A stretch of 64,000 nt of DNA, from assembly GCA_963556695.1 (NCBI GenBank), contig CAUWAG010000010.1, forward strand, positions 3,658,001 to 3,722,000, read 5' to 3'. The notes under the pieces were generated by a model. It did not search any database, was not told where the DNA came from, and saw only the letters and a program-made list of their open reading frames with translations. The DNA is from Anthostomella pinea. Its lineage: Eukaryota; Ascomycota; Sordariomycetes; Xylariales; Xylariaceae. Both the position numbers and the translations under genes were made by a program. Positions 1 through 9,627 of the stretch are shown here, piece after piece; within the stretch, counting starts at the first letter, position 1; each line of letters begins with the position of its first letter.

Positions 1-1110
1 GTGCCAGTCGTGGAGCATCTATCTACCCGATGGCTTAGCCCTTACAGTTTCAAGGGTTATGTAATAAGGATACAGATACTGCCAGTCCAGGTGGCATCAT
101 GGGCGGCATTTTGGTGCACAACTCCTTAAGAAGGCGCACCCCACTTTGCATTTATGAGCCTTTGGTAATTAGCATCAGTTTGACAGAGTCAAGAAGCCAT
201 AATGGATACAAAATTCCATGAAGAGGCAGTCTTGTTGGCATTGTAACCCTTGTGAGCATCCGTTATCAAGTCGTATTGCTTGTACAGAAGAACTTCCTGC
301 TAATGTTAAGAATCGAGACCGGAAACTTTTTCTAATAGATGGATGCCCTGTCTGAGATGACTATTGCCTTCCACTAATCTCCATCGCCGCTATGACATGC
401 TGCAGGTATCGGCGGAGCCGCTGACCCCTTGGCCTTATCCGGCTGGATGTTGGGTCAAACTACGACCTGAACAGTTAGTTGCCCGACGAAGAAAATCTGC
501 TGCTGTTTCTCGCTTTTGGCATCACAAGCTGGTAAATTAGGAATTCATGCCCCCTGTAGTCCGGAGAAGGCCGTAATAAGGTGATAGCGCAAACCTTTGT
601 GCCGTTTTCACTGGGCAGGTTTACAGCCTGGCCAGGACATGACGTGGGGTGCTACTATACAAATCTGGTGACTTCTTTTATGGGCGCTCATGGAAATGCC
701 CAAGTCAAGTGCGACAAGCTGACTGTTTGGCCCATTCAGTGACTTATAAGACAGCCACAGCACGTAAGTTCAAAGGCCAAGGATAAGTCACAAACAATAT
801 TATAATGGCGCATACGATGAGAAAGCCATATGCTAATTACAGAGTGTAAATATGCTGGAGGCTACTGATGCCACTGATGAATTAAGGCTATTCAGAATAC
901 AGACTGGGCTGTGACGGAGTCAGCCGTGGCGTGGTCTGAACTGAGCAAAGGGAAGAAGAGGTACAAGTAGACTTGGGAGGTACATGAGGGGTTGATCCCA
1001 TTTCTGGGTGCGCGAAAAGCAGCAAGAGGTTGCACGCCTGAGCATTGCCCGACATGGCAGGTGCTCGAAATGTCATGTTTGAGCCACCATTTCCGGAGGC
1101 GGCCTTGCCG
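1..1110. other. Intergenic, no gene seen
   Basis: Base composition is normal, but only short, unrecognisable reading frames are present. I see no domain, tRNA box or terminal repeat. It ends abruptly at the AT-rich block that follows. Confidence 0.5.
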
Positions 1111-2340
1111 TCTCTTATAATACTAATATTATGATATTAATTAAATTTAACTTTTTGCTGTTTTTTTTTTTAAAATTGGTATTAAAGTTTTTTTCTAAAT
1201 TATTGTTAAACTTATTACCGTGTGTTTTAAATTTATTATTCGAATTCTCAAGTTATTAAAAAAAAGCCGTTATTTATTAGCTTAAAATCCGATTTAACGT
1301 GTAATTTTCACGTTTTCCACTTTTTTTTTAATTATATCAAAAAGCTATTGAAAATTTTAATTCTTTTTAACTTGTTTAGTAGTTTTCAATTTATTTTTAC
1401 CGAGAGTTAATGGTCTTTTCTTAAGAAAATGACTTTTATTATCTTTTAATAGAATAATAAAATATTTGCTTATTATTGTTATCATTCTTATCACTTATCG
1501 CTATATTAAGTGATTTTATAATTAAAGTAGTTACATGTTAATAGTTTAAATTTTTTAAATGAAGAAATTCATTTTCAGCCTTTGTATAAAGTATAGCTTT
1601 TTATAATTAATAAGCTTTTTATTCCCAATAGCTAATAACTTCGTATTATTCTTATAATTATTTACGTTATTTATAATATTATAATATTTAATGTTTTTAC
1701 AAAAAACAACGTAATGACCTTATATTATATAATTGATTTTATAAAGTTTAAAAGGTTCGTATTTAATTATCGCTTTCATAATTACGTAATAAATAAGGTT
1801 AATAATTATAATGCACATTTTTACGTTCATATAAAAAACTGTATTAATATATAGGTAATTTTTGAAAAATATTTAAAGTCTTATTATGTCGTATTGAAAA
1901 ATGGTATTATATAAGATTTATATACGGAAGTATTAATAATACGTTCGTTCGTAATTTTATAACGTATTTAATTAACGTGGCGTTAAAACTACTTTAAATC
2001 CACTTAATCCGCGTATAAACCACTTATAGCCACACTATTAATATTACCCTATTAAATAAGAACAAATAATATTAACAAATATTTTATGCCGTAGCAAAAC
2101 GACTTAAAAAGAAGGAAAATATACCTATAAACGATATAAAAAACGATATAAGACACGACATAAGACACGATATAATACACGATATAAGGAACCACAATGG
2201 GCACGATAAAAGGAACCACAGAGATTATTCCACCTAAGTAACGTTATATAGTGTACGTAGGCTTTTAAAACGCCTTTTAAGGAACCTTTCAAGGTACTTT
2301 CAAGGTACTTGAGAGCATTATCCGTGAAACGATAAGTGCA
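1111..2340. repeat. AT-rich block, RIP-like
   Basis: The sequence becomes almost entirely A and T, with TAAT, TTAA and TATA runs and scattered ACG trinucleotides, then returns to normal composition near 2340. Sharp-edged blocks like this in filamentous ascomycetes are usually repeats mutated by RIP. I cannot recognise the parent element, and no usable coding frame survives. Near its right end is a short tandem repeat, annotated separately. Confidence 0.6.
2131..2195. repeat. Short tandem repeat, ACGATATAAG-type units
   Basis: Five or six imperfect copies of a 10-12 bp unit (ACGATATAA, ACACGATATAAG) stand in a row. In one minus-strand frame they read as repeated L-Y-R-V. This is probably a microsatellite rather than coding sequence. 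It is followed at about 2280-2315 by smaller CAAGGTACTTT repeats. Confidence 0.6.
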
Positions 2341-2652
2341 GTTTGAACGTGACAGCGTTGTTGTATTCAGGAAAGGGTCTATGGACTGTTTGTTGGTGGT
2401 AGAATACACTCATATGCCCTGTGGGTCCCTGTACGACCCGACAGCGTGGCTGATCCCCACATACCGCTTACGTATACAGATGGATACTGCTTACAGTACT
2501 GTTAAAAGTTCAGTTTAATACTACTAAGTCGATACCAAGGCTGAAGTTCCTTGCCAGACTGATTAAACTACTAAATATGTGTGTGCCATAACAGAAGATA
2601 TCATCAAACCAATCTACACGTGAGAAGCAAAACAAAGAGGGCCGGCTACAAG
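2341..2652. other. Intergenic, downstream of membrane protein gene
   Basis: Normal-composition sequence between the AT-rich block and the stop codon of the minus-strand gene at 2653. It probably holds that gene's 3' untranslated region and terminator. No separate feature can be supported. Confidence 0.4.
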
Positions 2653-5600
2653 CTACGACCGTCTCGGAACGGGCGACAACAGCTCGGGCTGTGTATGCGG
2701 CGAGTTCATCAAAAACCCCTTCTCGTCATACAAGCCCAGGCTCTCGAGACCCGCCCGTCCTTCCTCCTGGATCAGCTTCGAGGCATGCGTCACCGGTGGT
2801 CCCCCGGCATCCCGACCGAAGCCGTTCTTCGACGCATCGACATTACCGGCACTCCTCTCCTTCAGCACCTCCCGAGCCTTGTCCAGATCCTCCTCGAAAC
2901 GCGGCCCCACCGTGCCCCTACGCGATCTTCTCATCACGCCTCTGCGTATGGGACTACCGCCTCCGGCACTGCTCTGCTCTGCACTATTAGACATTACCAC
3001 GGCGTTACCCTTCAACTCGCCCCCCACACTCCTCCCTTTCGCCCGGCGCTCGGCACTACCTTCCACATCGCCCCCCGCGCCCCCTGGGCTCCCCAGCGCA
3101 AGGTACATCTTCCCGCCTCCGCTCCGCCTTCCCGGACTGCACCCGACGCCCCGCATCGCCGGCAGCGTGGGGCTCGGCATGTTGCCGAGCTCGGGCGTGT
3201 TGGCCGCGGTGCTGTAGCCGCTCACGCTGCTGATCTGGCTGTTCATGCGGCGCAGTTCCGCGACCGTGGTGGTGACGTTGCCCGTGTTGGTGCTAGTACC
3301 CATGTTCTTGGTGCCGTCGGTCCGGAGCTGCCCCACGGTGTCCACGTCTTGCGAGTAGCTAGACTCGTCAGATGCAGACGACGAGACACTGGCTATGCTG
3401 ATATTGACCCTGTGGTGCGTCTCAGGCATCGACCGCGGGCGCTGCTGGAGGTCTGGCGCCGCGGCCAGGACAACTGTGCTTGTAGTCTCTGCGTGCGTTA
3501 CACCCGCAGCCGAAGTCCGGAACTCGTAGCGCGACGACCGTCCAGACTCCTGCTCTTCCACTTCTTCACCACCCTTCGCAGGCGCCTCCTCGGCCGTTGG
3601 CACCGTCACCAGCGTCGCCGTGCTGTGATACACGCTTTCGCTCCTGCTGCTCCTCCCATCCTCGTTGCTGTTGTACTCGTAGCTGTCGTACAGAGACGAC
3701 AGCCCGCTTCCGGTATCGGATGCCACGGGGCTGGGGCCGCGTTGTCGCGGTTGTTGGGCGGCCCCGAGCGTCGGGGAGCTTACCATGGCGCGCAGCGTCT
3801 GCGGCGGTGGGATCACGGTCTGTCGTTTGTTCTTGCGTGTTGGCGTGGGCGAGTCGGCGGTGGAGCCAGGTGAGGCTTTGGTCACGCGCACGATGGGGTA
3901 CGGGTTCCCTGGGGATGATGATGTGTGCGCGGGCGAGGACTTGGGTCGGATTATTTCTTCGGCCGGTAGCTCGACTGGTGGTAGGGGGTGCAAGATGCGC
4001 GAGTGTCGTGGGGGAATCGGCGGCGGTGATGGGGAGGGCGTGAAGGCATCGTCTGCCGTCGCGTCCATGGCGTGGATGTTGAAGGAGAGTGTGGTCTTTG
4101 GCGGTAACGGCCTATGCAAATTTCCACCATCATTACGGCCTTGGCGCGGCTGAGGTCGTGGAATGGCATGAGACAAAGTCATCTGCCCCATCGTACCCTT
4201 CCTGACGCGCAGAGGACTGGGACTCGCGCCTGGGGGCGTTGGACTTAGCTCATACGCTTTCGTGTTTTGCATCATTATCTGGTGCGACGCAGGTTCGGCG
4301 AAGACGTCGTATACAGAAATCGCCCACGTCCGCGATCTCCTGTGCATGTCGGTCGGCTTGGGGGTCGCGTCCAGCTTCGGATCGTTGACGGGTGGGCTCT
4401 GCATCGACGCTTCCTCCTCGCTGTACAGCGTCGACAGCGCGGATGAGTCCGAACTACCGGTCGAGTACGGGCGGGCAGGTGCCGCTGCCAATGCCGATGG
4501 TCGCTGTTGCTGTTGTTGCAGTGGCTGGGCCGGAGATGGCCTCGCGCGGCTTGGACTCGACAGTGCGGTGTTCACCCCTTCTGGCTGCGATACCCTCTTA
4601 GGTGCCACGAAGCTGTCGGGCTCGGAGAGCATAGAGACGGCCGACGCGTGCGAGACATCCCTGACATGGCGCGACTTCTTCCCTGAGGAGGTCCGCAGCG
4701 GAATGTGAGGATCAGTCCTCATATGCCGCTGCGGACTGCAGCCTTCGAGTTCCGAACACGCGGGTACCGCCACGGACGCGCTCTTCTGGCTTTTGGATCG
4801 GCTGGGGGTGATGTCGCGTCCGCCGTTGTCCATGGCATTTCCCTTGGCTGCTCCCTCCGCATCTCGCAGCCGTTCATCCCCCATCAAATTTCCAAAAGAC
4901 GCAGAAGTAGCTGGCAACATCATAGTCTGGCTCCGTCCCCTGCGTCCCCCATCCTGCAGCCTCTCAGTCGTCCGCCGCAATATCGCCTGTAGCTCCGCGT
5001 CCGTGTTGCTCTGCTTGAACCTAGGACGCTGCTGCCTCTGACCAACCGGCTGAGGGACCCGTGCCACGCCCGCCAGCTGCTGCGCCGCATCGAGCGCAAT
5101 GCTGTTGTTCCGCTGATGTACCCCCTGTACCACCCGCGTCGGCGACACGTTCTGCCCGTCCGCCTCACCCGTAAAATTATACGCCTTCCGTGGACTGCCC
5201 GTACTAACACTAAGACTGCCTGCTGGGATCTGGTACTGGTGCAGCGGCGGCCTTGGCTGCGGCTGCGGGCTCATCACCATCTCGACGATCTCGCCCTGGT
5301 AGCTGTGCGCGCGCCTCCCGCCGTCGTAGCTCGGCCGCGTCGCCGGCGTCCGGCCCACCACCGCCGCGCCCCCGTCCTCGTGGAACTCGAAGTCGAATAA
5401 GTCGATCCCGAGCTGCTCAAACCCGCGGCCGCGCCCCGTCTCCGTGCACGGCAGCGTCGGGCTGCCGGCTAGTAGCTCGCTTGTGCCGCCCCGGCTGCGC
5501 AGCGACAGGCGGCGGCTCAGCGAGCGCCGGATCCCTCCCACGCCCATGCCCATCCCGAGACCCAAGCTCGGCTTCCGCCTGCGCGACCGTCTCTTGTGCG

Positions 5601-6669
5601 GCGACGCCGACGACGACGACGATGACGACACGCGCGGGCCATGCAGCGCATCCTCGTCGATCCACGACGTCTTGCGCCGGTTCTCGGCGAGGAGGTGGCA
5701 GCGCTGCTTATCAGGGGACCGCTGCTGTTCAGTACTCGTCCTAGCGTTGTTCGAAGCAGAACCCGAACCCGAACCCAAACCCGAGCGCGAGACCAGGCCG
5801 TGGTTGGCGCTGGCGAAGCTGTCGCTCAGGTTGAAACTGCCGAGCCGCGAGAGCACGGGCGGGAGGACGGGCAGGCTGGTGTGCTTCGCGCTATCCCTTT
5901 CCCTTTCTCTTTCTCTTTCCTGTAGGTGTGTGTTCTGGTCGTGGTCGTGGCCATAACCGTGACCCTGACCGCTACCGTGACCGTGATTTGTGCTGGTGCT
6001 GGTACTCCCGACGGCCTGCAACACAGTCCCCGTCGTGGTGTCAAAGGCGTTGTGCTCGATTGCTACGCTCTTTTTACGCAGGCGCCGGTGGCCTTGGTCG
6101 TCTTCCACTACACCCGGGCCTCCTCCTGCTCCTCCCCCAGACCTTCCTCCTCCTGCTCGCCCATCGCTCCCTCCTCCTGCTCGCCCATCGCTCCCTCCTC
6201 CTCCTATAAGTCCCGACTCCGAGTCCCTCCCCTGCTGCCCGTGAGCATGAGCAAGAGGGCGTTCCTCGTCCGCATAAGCAGCAGCAGCAGTAGTACTTGT
6301 AGTAGCAGGAACCACGCTCGACACTGGAATTTCTGTTGTGGCCGCCGTTGTTGCTGTTGTGGCCGCGTGCCGCCGGTCCTGCCACTGCGCCAGCCGGATC
6401 AGCGCGAACGCGAGGCCCGTGAACAGCACGACGGCACTGGCGATGGCGATGCCAATCATGGCGCCCGTAGACAGGGTGGTCGTACTGGTGGAGACATCGT
6501 CACCATAGGAGGAAGGCGAGATGCCGGCCGGGGTCGAGCGCGCGATGTTGTGGATGAGCGTGCTGAGGATGGACGTCGCTGCCTTGGACCAGGAGTTCGG
6601 ACTTGGGTTTGCGTTTGAATTTGGTCCCGGGTTGCGAGCTTGGATGTAGGCGCTGGCGAGCTTGGGCAT
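2653..6669 (-). CDS. Large single-pass membrane protein, disordered tail
   Basis: One uninterrupted 1,338-codon frame starting at an ATG. Residues 1-68 are rich in Ser, Thr, Asn and Pro. Residues 69-92 form one strong hydrophobic segment (GAMIGIAIASAVVLFTG...), followed by a basic QDRR stop-transfer sequence. The remaining ~1,240 residues are low-complexity, rich in Ser, Pro, Arg and Gly, with Gly-His and Gly-Gly-Ser repeats near residues 155-240 and many basic-Ser patches that could be kinase sites. The likely topology is a short outer domain and a long cytoplasmic tail, as in fungal cell-wall sensor or anchor proteins, but I recognise no family. A 430-codon antisense frame is a shadow of the biased composition. 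Confidence is high for the gene and low for function. Confidence 0.8.
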   Translation of the reverse strand: MPKLASAYIQARNPGPNSNANPSPNSWSKAATSILSTLIHNIARSTPAGISPSSYGDDVSTSTTTLSTGAMIGIAIASAVVLFTGLAFALIRLAQWQDRRHAATTATTAATTEIPVSSVVPATTSTTAAAAYADEERPLAHAHGQQGRDSESGLIGGGGSDGRAGGGSDGRAGGGRSGGGAGGGPGVVEDDQGHRRLRKKSVAIEHNAFDTTTGTVLQAVGSTSTSTNHGHGSGQGHGYGHDHDQNTHLQERERERERDSAKHTSLPVLPPVLSRLGSFNLSDSFASANHGLVSRSGLGSGSGSASNNARTSTEQQRSPDKQRCHLLAENRRKTSWIDEDALHGPRVSSSSSSSASPHKRRSRRRKPSLGLGMGMGVGGIRRSLSRRLSLRSRGGTSELLAGSPTLPCTETGRGRGFEQLGIDLFDFEFHEDGGAAVVGRTPATRPSYDGGRRAHSYQGEIVEMVMSPQPQPRPPLHQYQIPAGSLSVSTGSPRKAYNFTGEADGQNVSPTRVVQGVHQRNNSIALDAAQQLAGVARVPQPVGQRQQRPRFKQSNTDAELQAILRRTTERLQDGGRRGRSQTMMLPATSASFGNLMGDERLRDAEGAAKGNAMDNGGRDITPSRSKSQKSASVAVPACSELEGCSPQRHMRTDPHIPLRTSSGKKSRHVRDVSHASAVSMLSEPDSFVAPKRVSQPEGVNTALSSPSRARPSPAQPLQQQQQRPSALAAAPARPYSTGSSDSSALSTLYSEEEASMQSPPVNDPKLDATPKPTDMHRRSRTWAISVYDVFAEPASHQIMMQNTKAYELSPTPPGASPSPLRVRKGTMGQMTLSHAIPRPQPRQGRNDGGNLHRPLPPKTTLSFNIHAMDATADDAFTPSPSPPPIPPRHSRILHPLPPVELPAEEIIRPKSSPAHTSSSPGNPYPIVRVTKASPGSTADSPTPTRKNKRQTVIPPPQTLRAMVSSPTLGAAQQPRQRGPSPVASDTGSGLSSLYDSYEYNSNEDGRSSRSESVYHSTATLVTVPTAEEAPAKGGEEVEEQESGRSSRYEFRTSAAGVTHAETTSTVVLAAAPDLQQRPRSMPETHHRVNISIASVSSSASDESSYSQDVDTVGQLRTDGTKNMGTSTNTGNVTTTVAELRRMNSQISSVSGYSTAANTPELGNMPSPTLPAMRGVGCSPGRRSGGGKMYLALGSPGGAGGDVEGSAERRAKGRSVGGELKGNAVVMSNSAEQSSAGGGSPIRRGVMRRSRRGTVGPRFEEDLDKAREVLKERSAGNVDASKNGFGRDAGGPPVTHASKLIQEEGRAGLESLGLYDEKGFLMNSPHTQPELLSPVPRRS
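6149..6200 (-). repeat. 24-bp coding tandem repeat
   Basis: Two exact copies of a 24-bp unit containing CTCGCCCATCGCTCCCTC. They encode the repeated GGGSDGRA segment just after the membrane helix of the large protein. The length is a multiple of three, so copy changes would keep the frame. Confidence 0.7.
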
Positions 6670-7729
6670 CGTGGGCGCTCCGGCTGGCTGGTAGATGCAC
6701 CAGCTGTGGATTTGCTATAGGGGGTTGGGTCCGTCCCGGAGTATATCAATACATGAAGGTAGGTAGAGATAGTAAGTTGGAGCCCGCTCGAGGGGTGGCA
6801 CTCAAACGCTGCCAGAAAAACCGCAAGCTGTGGACTCGATTGCTACCAGAATTGTAAGGTGATGTACCATGTAGCGGAAAGTAAAGCTTCAACCGCATAG
6901 ACGCTGCATGCAACAGAAGAGCACTAAACCAACAAGAATTACATTGCAACAGACAAGAAAGACGAGAGACCAGAGGAAAAAAAGAATCGACGGCCCGACC
7001 CCGAGTCCTCGAGATGTACGTAAACAATTTCGAAATGCAGTCCTGCTGAGCCGGATGGAATGCGTCACCATGGGGGAAACGGACATGTTGCATTCCAAGC
7101 ACACACCACCGCCAGCCAGCTTCTGAAACAAAAGGAGGTTGGCAAGAACATCCTTATGGTTCTAGTCAAGAGTAAAGGACAAGATAACATTCGTACGGGC
7201 GCCAAATGAGATTAGGTCTTATCATGACACGCAGGCCAGGGATGGGTTATCGTTGCAAGGGATGGACATGTCACGTTCAATGGACAGCGCTGTGTTGGGT
7301 TCATTTTGTTTTCAGATTGCTCTTCAGTAGGTAGTGTAGAGGAAATCTCTTGCCGGAAGAGACGTCTGCCTACCCATGCAGTATGTCCCAGAAAAGGAGT
7401 CAAACCAGCCGGTCACTCATAAAACGCCTACAGCAGACCCATATGCAATATCATTCCCTGGCGATACCCGCCTCTGCAATGTATCATGGGGGCAGCCATG
7501 TTTTGTCTCTGATCAAATGCCATGCTGTAATGGCCTCTCTGGTTCACGTCATATGATTGTGCTCTTCCCAAGAGACCCAAAATGAAGCGACATGTACGAA
7601 AAGGTTCCTGGGTGAATCAAATCAACCATAGGCAACATCTGATGCGATATCCACCCGATGCGTTTTCTTAGAGTATTTCCACCGAAAGGGAATGGTGAAT
7701 GAGCAGTGTCGAGCGCTGACAATGGTCGC
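6670..7729. other. Intergenic, about 1 kb
   Basis: Holds the upstream region of the large membrane protein gene and the downstream region of the DUF1996 gene, both on the minus strand. Only small reading frames without recognisable motifs occur. Confidence 0.4.
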
Positions 7730-9627
7730 TTACTGCCCACGACCATGGCGGTGTCGCCAAGCGTGGTCGCGACGCCGCTTCTGCTCCTGCGACGAAACAG
7801 TCACAGTCGTGACAGTATCCTCTGTGACATAGACGATCGGCTCCTTCCAGACAATCTCTTCCACTTGGACACCGGTCGTGACTGTCTGGGTGCTGACCAC
7901 TTCGTAGGAGACACCGGGCTCGGATGCGACAACCGGAGCTACAGTAGTCGCTGGGGCAATTGCAGTGCTCGAGCTCGAAGACGAAGACGAAGTGGCAAGA
8001 ACGTTGACATCGTCAGCAGAAGACTCAGAAGTCTCGAGGAAAGCACCGCCCATAGGTGCAGTGGAGGAGGAAGCCGCAGGGGAATAGGTGAGCGTTGGGG
8101 CACTGTATTTAGATGTGGTCGAGTCGCTGGTAATGCGTGCAGTCGGGTACGAGTCTGAGTCACCAGGTGGGGTGGCAGATTCCGGACCAGCCTGCACTTG
8201 GACGCCGCCAGGAAGCTCCTTCATGTCAGTTGCAGCACAGTTCTCCTTGGCAAGAAGCTGGGGCACGTCGAATTTGCACTGTCTCATCTCGTCTTCCGAC
8301 TTAAGGGGTGCCTTGTTCGTGAAAACGGGGCAGTCACTTAGTAAGCCAGAGTCGTTGGTGCACTCGTCGAGAGCCTGTTGGAGGAACTCGGGATCCCAGC
8401 CAGCCATGAAGTCCCCATGGTAGCCAAAACCTGGCGCGAATGTCAGATTCATGATGCCAAAGTGGAGGGAATCATTCCAAAACTTACCAGTGGGGTCGCC
8501 GTTGGAGATAACGAACTCTCCGTTACTGCCGAAAGCGCTGTCTGCAGTAGCCCAGATGGTTTCGTAGAAGAGAGTGACCAGACGCTGTGTGTGGGTGTCG
8601 GGACAGTTGCCGTTGCCGACCAAGTCGGGGAACGCAACATGGCTCTTGTGATCAGCACTGGTGGTCTCACCGTTCCAGCACGAAGGGAACATGAGTTCGA
8701 GTCTCAGGCCATCCGGGCAATTGGCATCGAGGTACTCCTTGTCGGGCATGTAGTGACGGAAGAGAGAGGCCTCTGGGTCCTTCTTGTAGTTCAAGCAATT
8801 GAAACCAAGCGCGCGCTGTGCCAGATCGTCCTGACCTGTCTGCTTGAGCATAGCCCAGTTGGACTGGGGAGGATCAGGGGAGGCTGGGTCTCCGACGGTG
8901 TAGTCGCGACGGTAGTTGCTTCCTGAGATCATCTGAAACCCGGCAGGGAAGGCCGTGACGTTGTCACCGCGCTGCAGATAATAGCTGTAGTGTGTTTAGC
9001 GCATGCATCATCAAAAATAGAGAAAACACTAGTGCTGCGGAAGGGTTGACATCTCTGCTGGGGGTGGGTCATACAACCAGATTGGTGGAGGGCAAACATT
9101 GGGCCGGGAAATCACGAGCTAACAGCAACAAGATGTGATATGCTCATCCCAAATAATGCTGCACGAAATGGGCATTTTATGAAGGGAAGAGGGAACCAGA
9201 ACTTACGCAAGCATACCACCAACCTGCTGGACGATGGAGAACTCGTCGGTATCGTAATCATGCCAATAGAGCGCAGGAGTCCAGTAAGCAGACAAGTCGT
9301 CCTCAACAGCACATGAAGTACACTGTCCGTTTCGGAGGTCGTCGAAGGTCGCGCTCAGCGAGAAGCCTGTTTGTCCTTAGCCACAAGATTCCAAGATACC
9401 GAGGTGCACATGGCGCGCGGTGCAAGAGGCATGCGTCTACAGGCATAGCGGGTGCGACACTTACCGGAGGAGCCATGAACGGTGTGCACATGGCCACTAA
9501 CAGTGCCAGCATCCATGATCGGATCCATTCTGGCGAGGCCAGTTGAACCGCGGCACTCCATGCGGAAGAAGGCATCGACAGAGGACGCACCCAGCAGGGC
9601 GAGAGCGGTGGCAGACTTGAAAGCCAT
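7730..9627 (-). CDS. Secreted DUF1996-domain protein
   Basis: Exons run 9627-9465, 9366-9207, 8984-8488 and 8430-7730, giving 506 residues. The last intron is 57 bp and in frame, so it is easily missed; removing it creates a GDPTG-FGYHGDF junction. An N-terminal signal peptide (MAFKSATALALLGASSVDAF) is followed by the DUF1996 pattern: MECRGSTGLARMDPI, SGHVHTVHG, a Cys-containing TSC segment, WTPALYW, LMFPSCWNG, HVAFP, GNCPDTH and GYHGDFMAGWD. After about residue 375 comes a Ser/Thr/Ala-rich stalk. The tail ends in a basic stretch rather than a clear GPI signal. DUF1996 proteins are extracellular and common in fungi, and their biochemical role is not established. The start fits because the signal peptide begins exactly there. 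Confidence 0.9.

Noticed and set aside
2581..3873. 430-codon plus-strand frame
   Set aside because: Opposite the real 1,338-codon gene; Arg/Pro/Ala-rich shadow with a non-ATG start and no domain.
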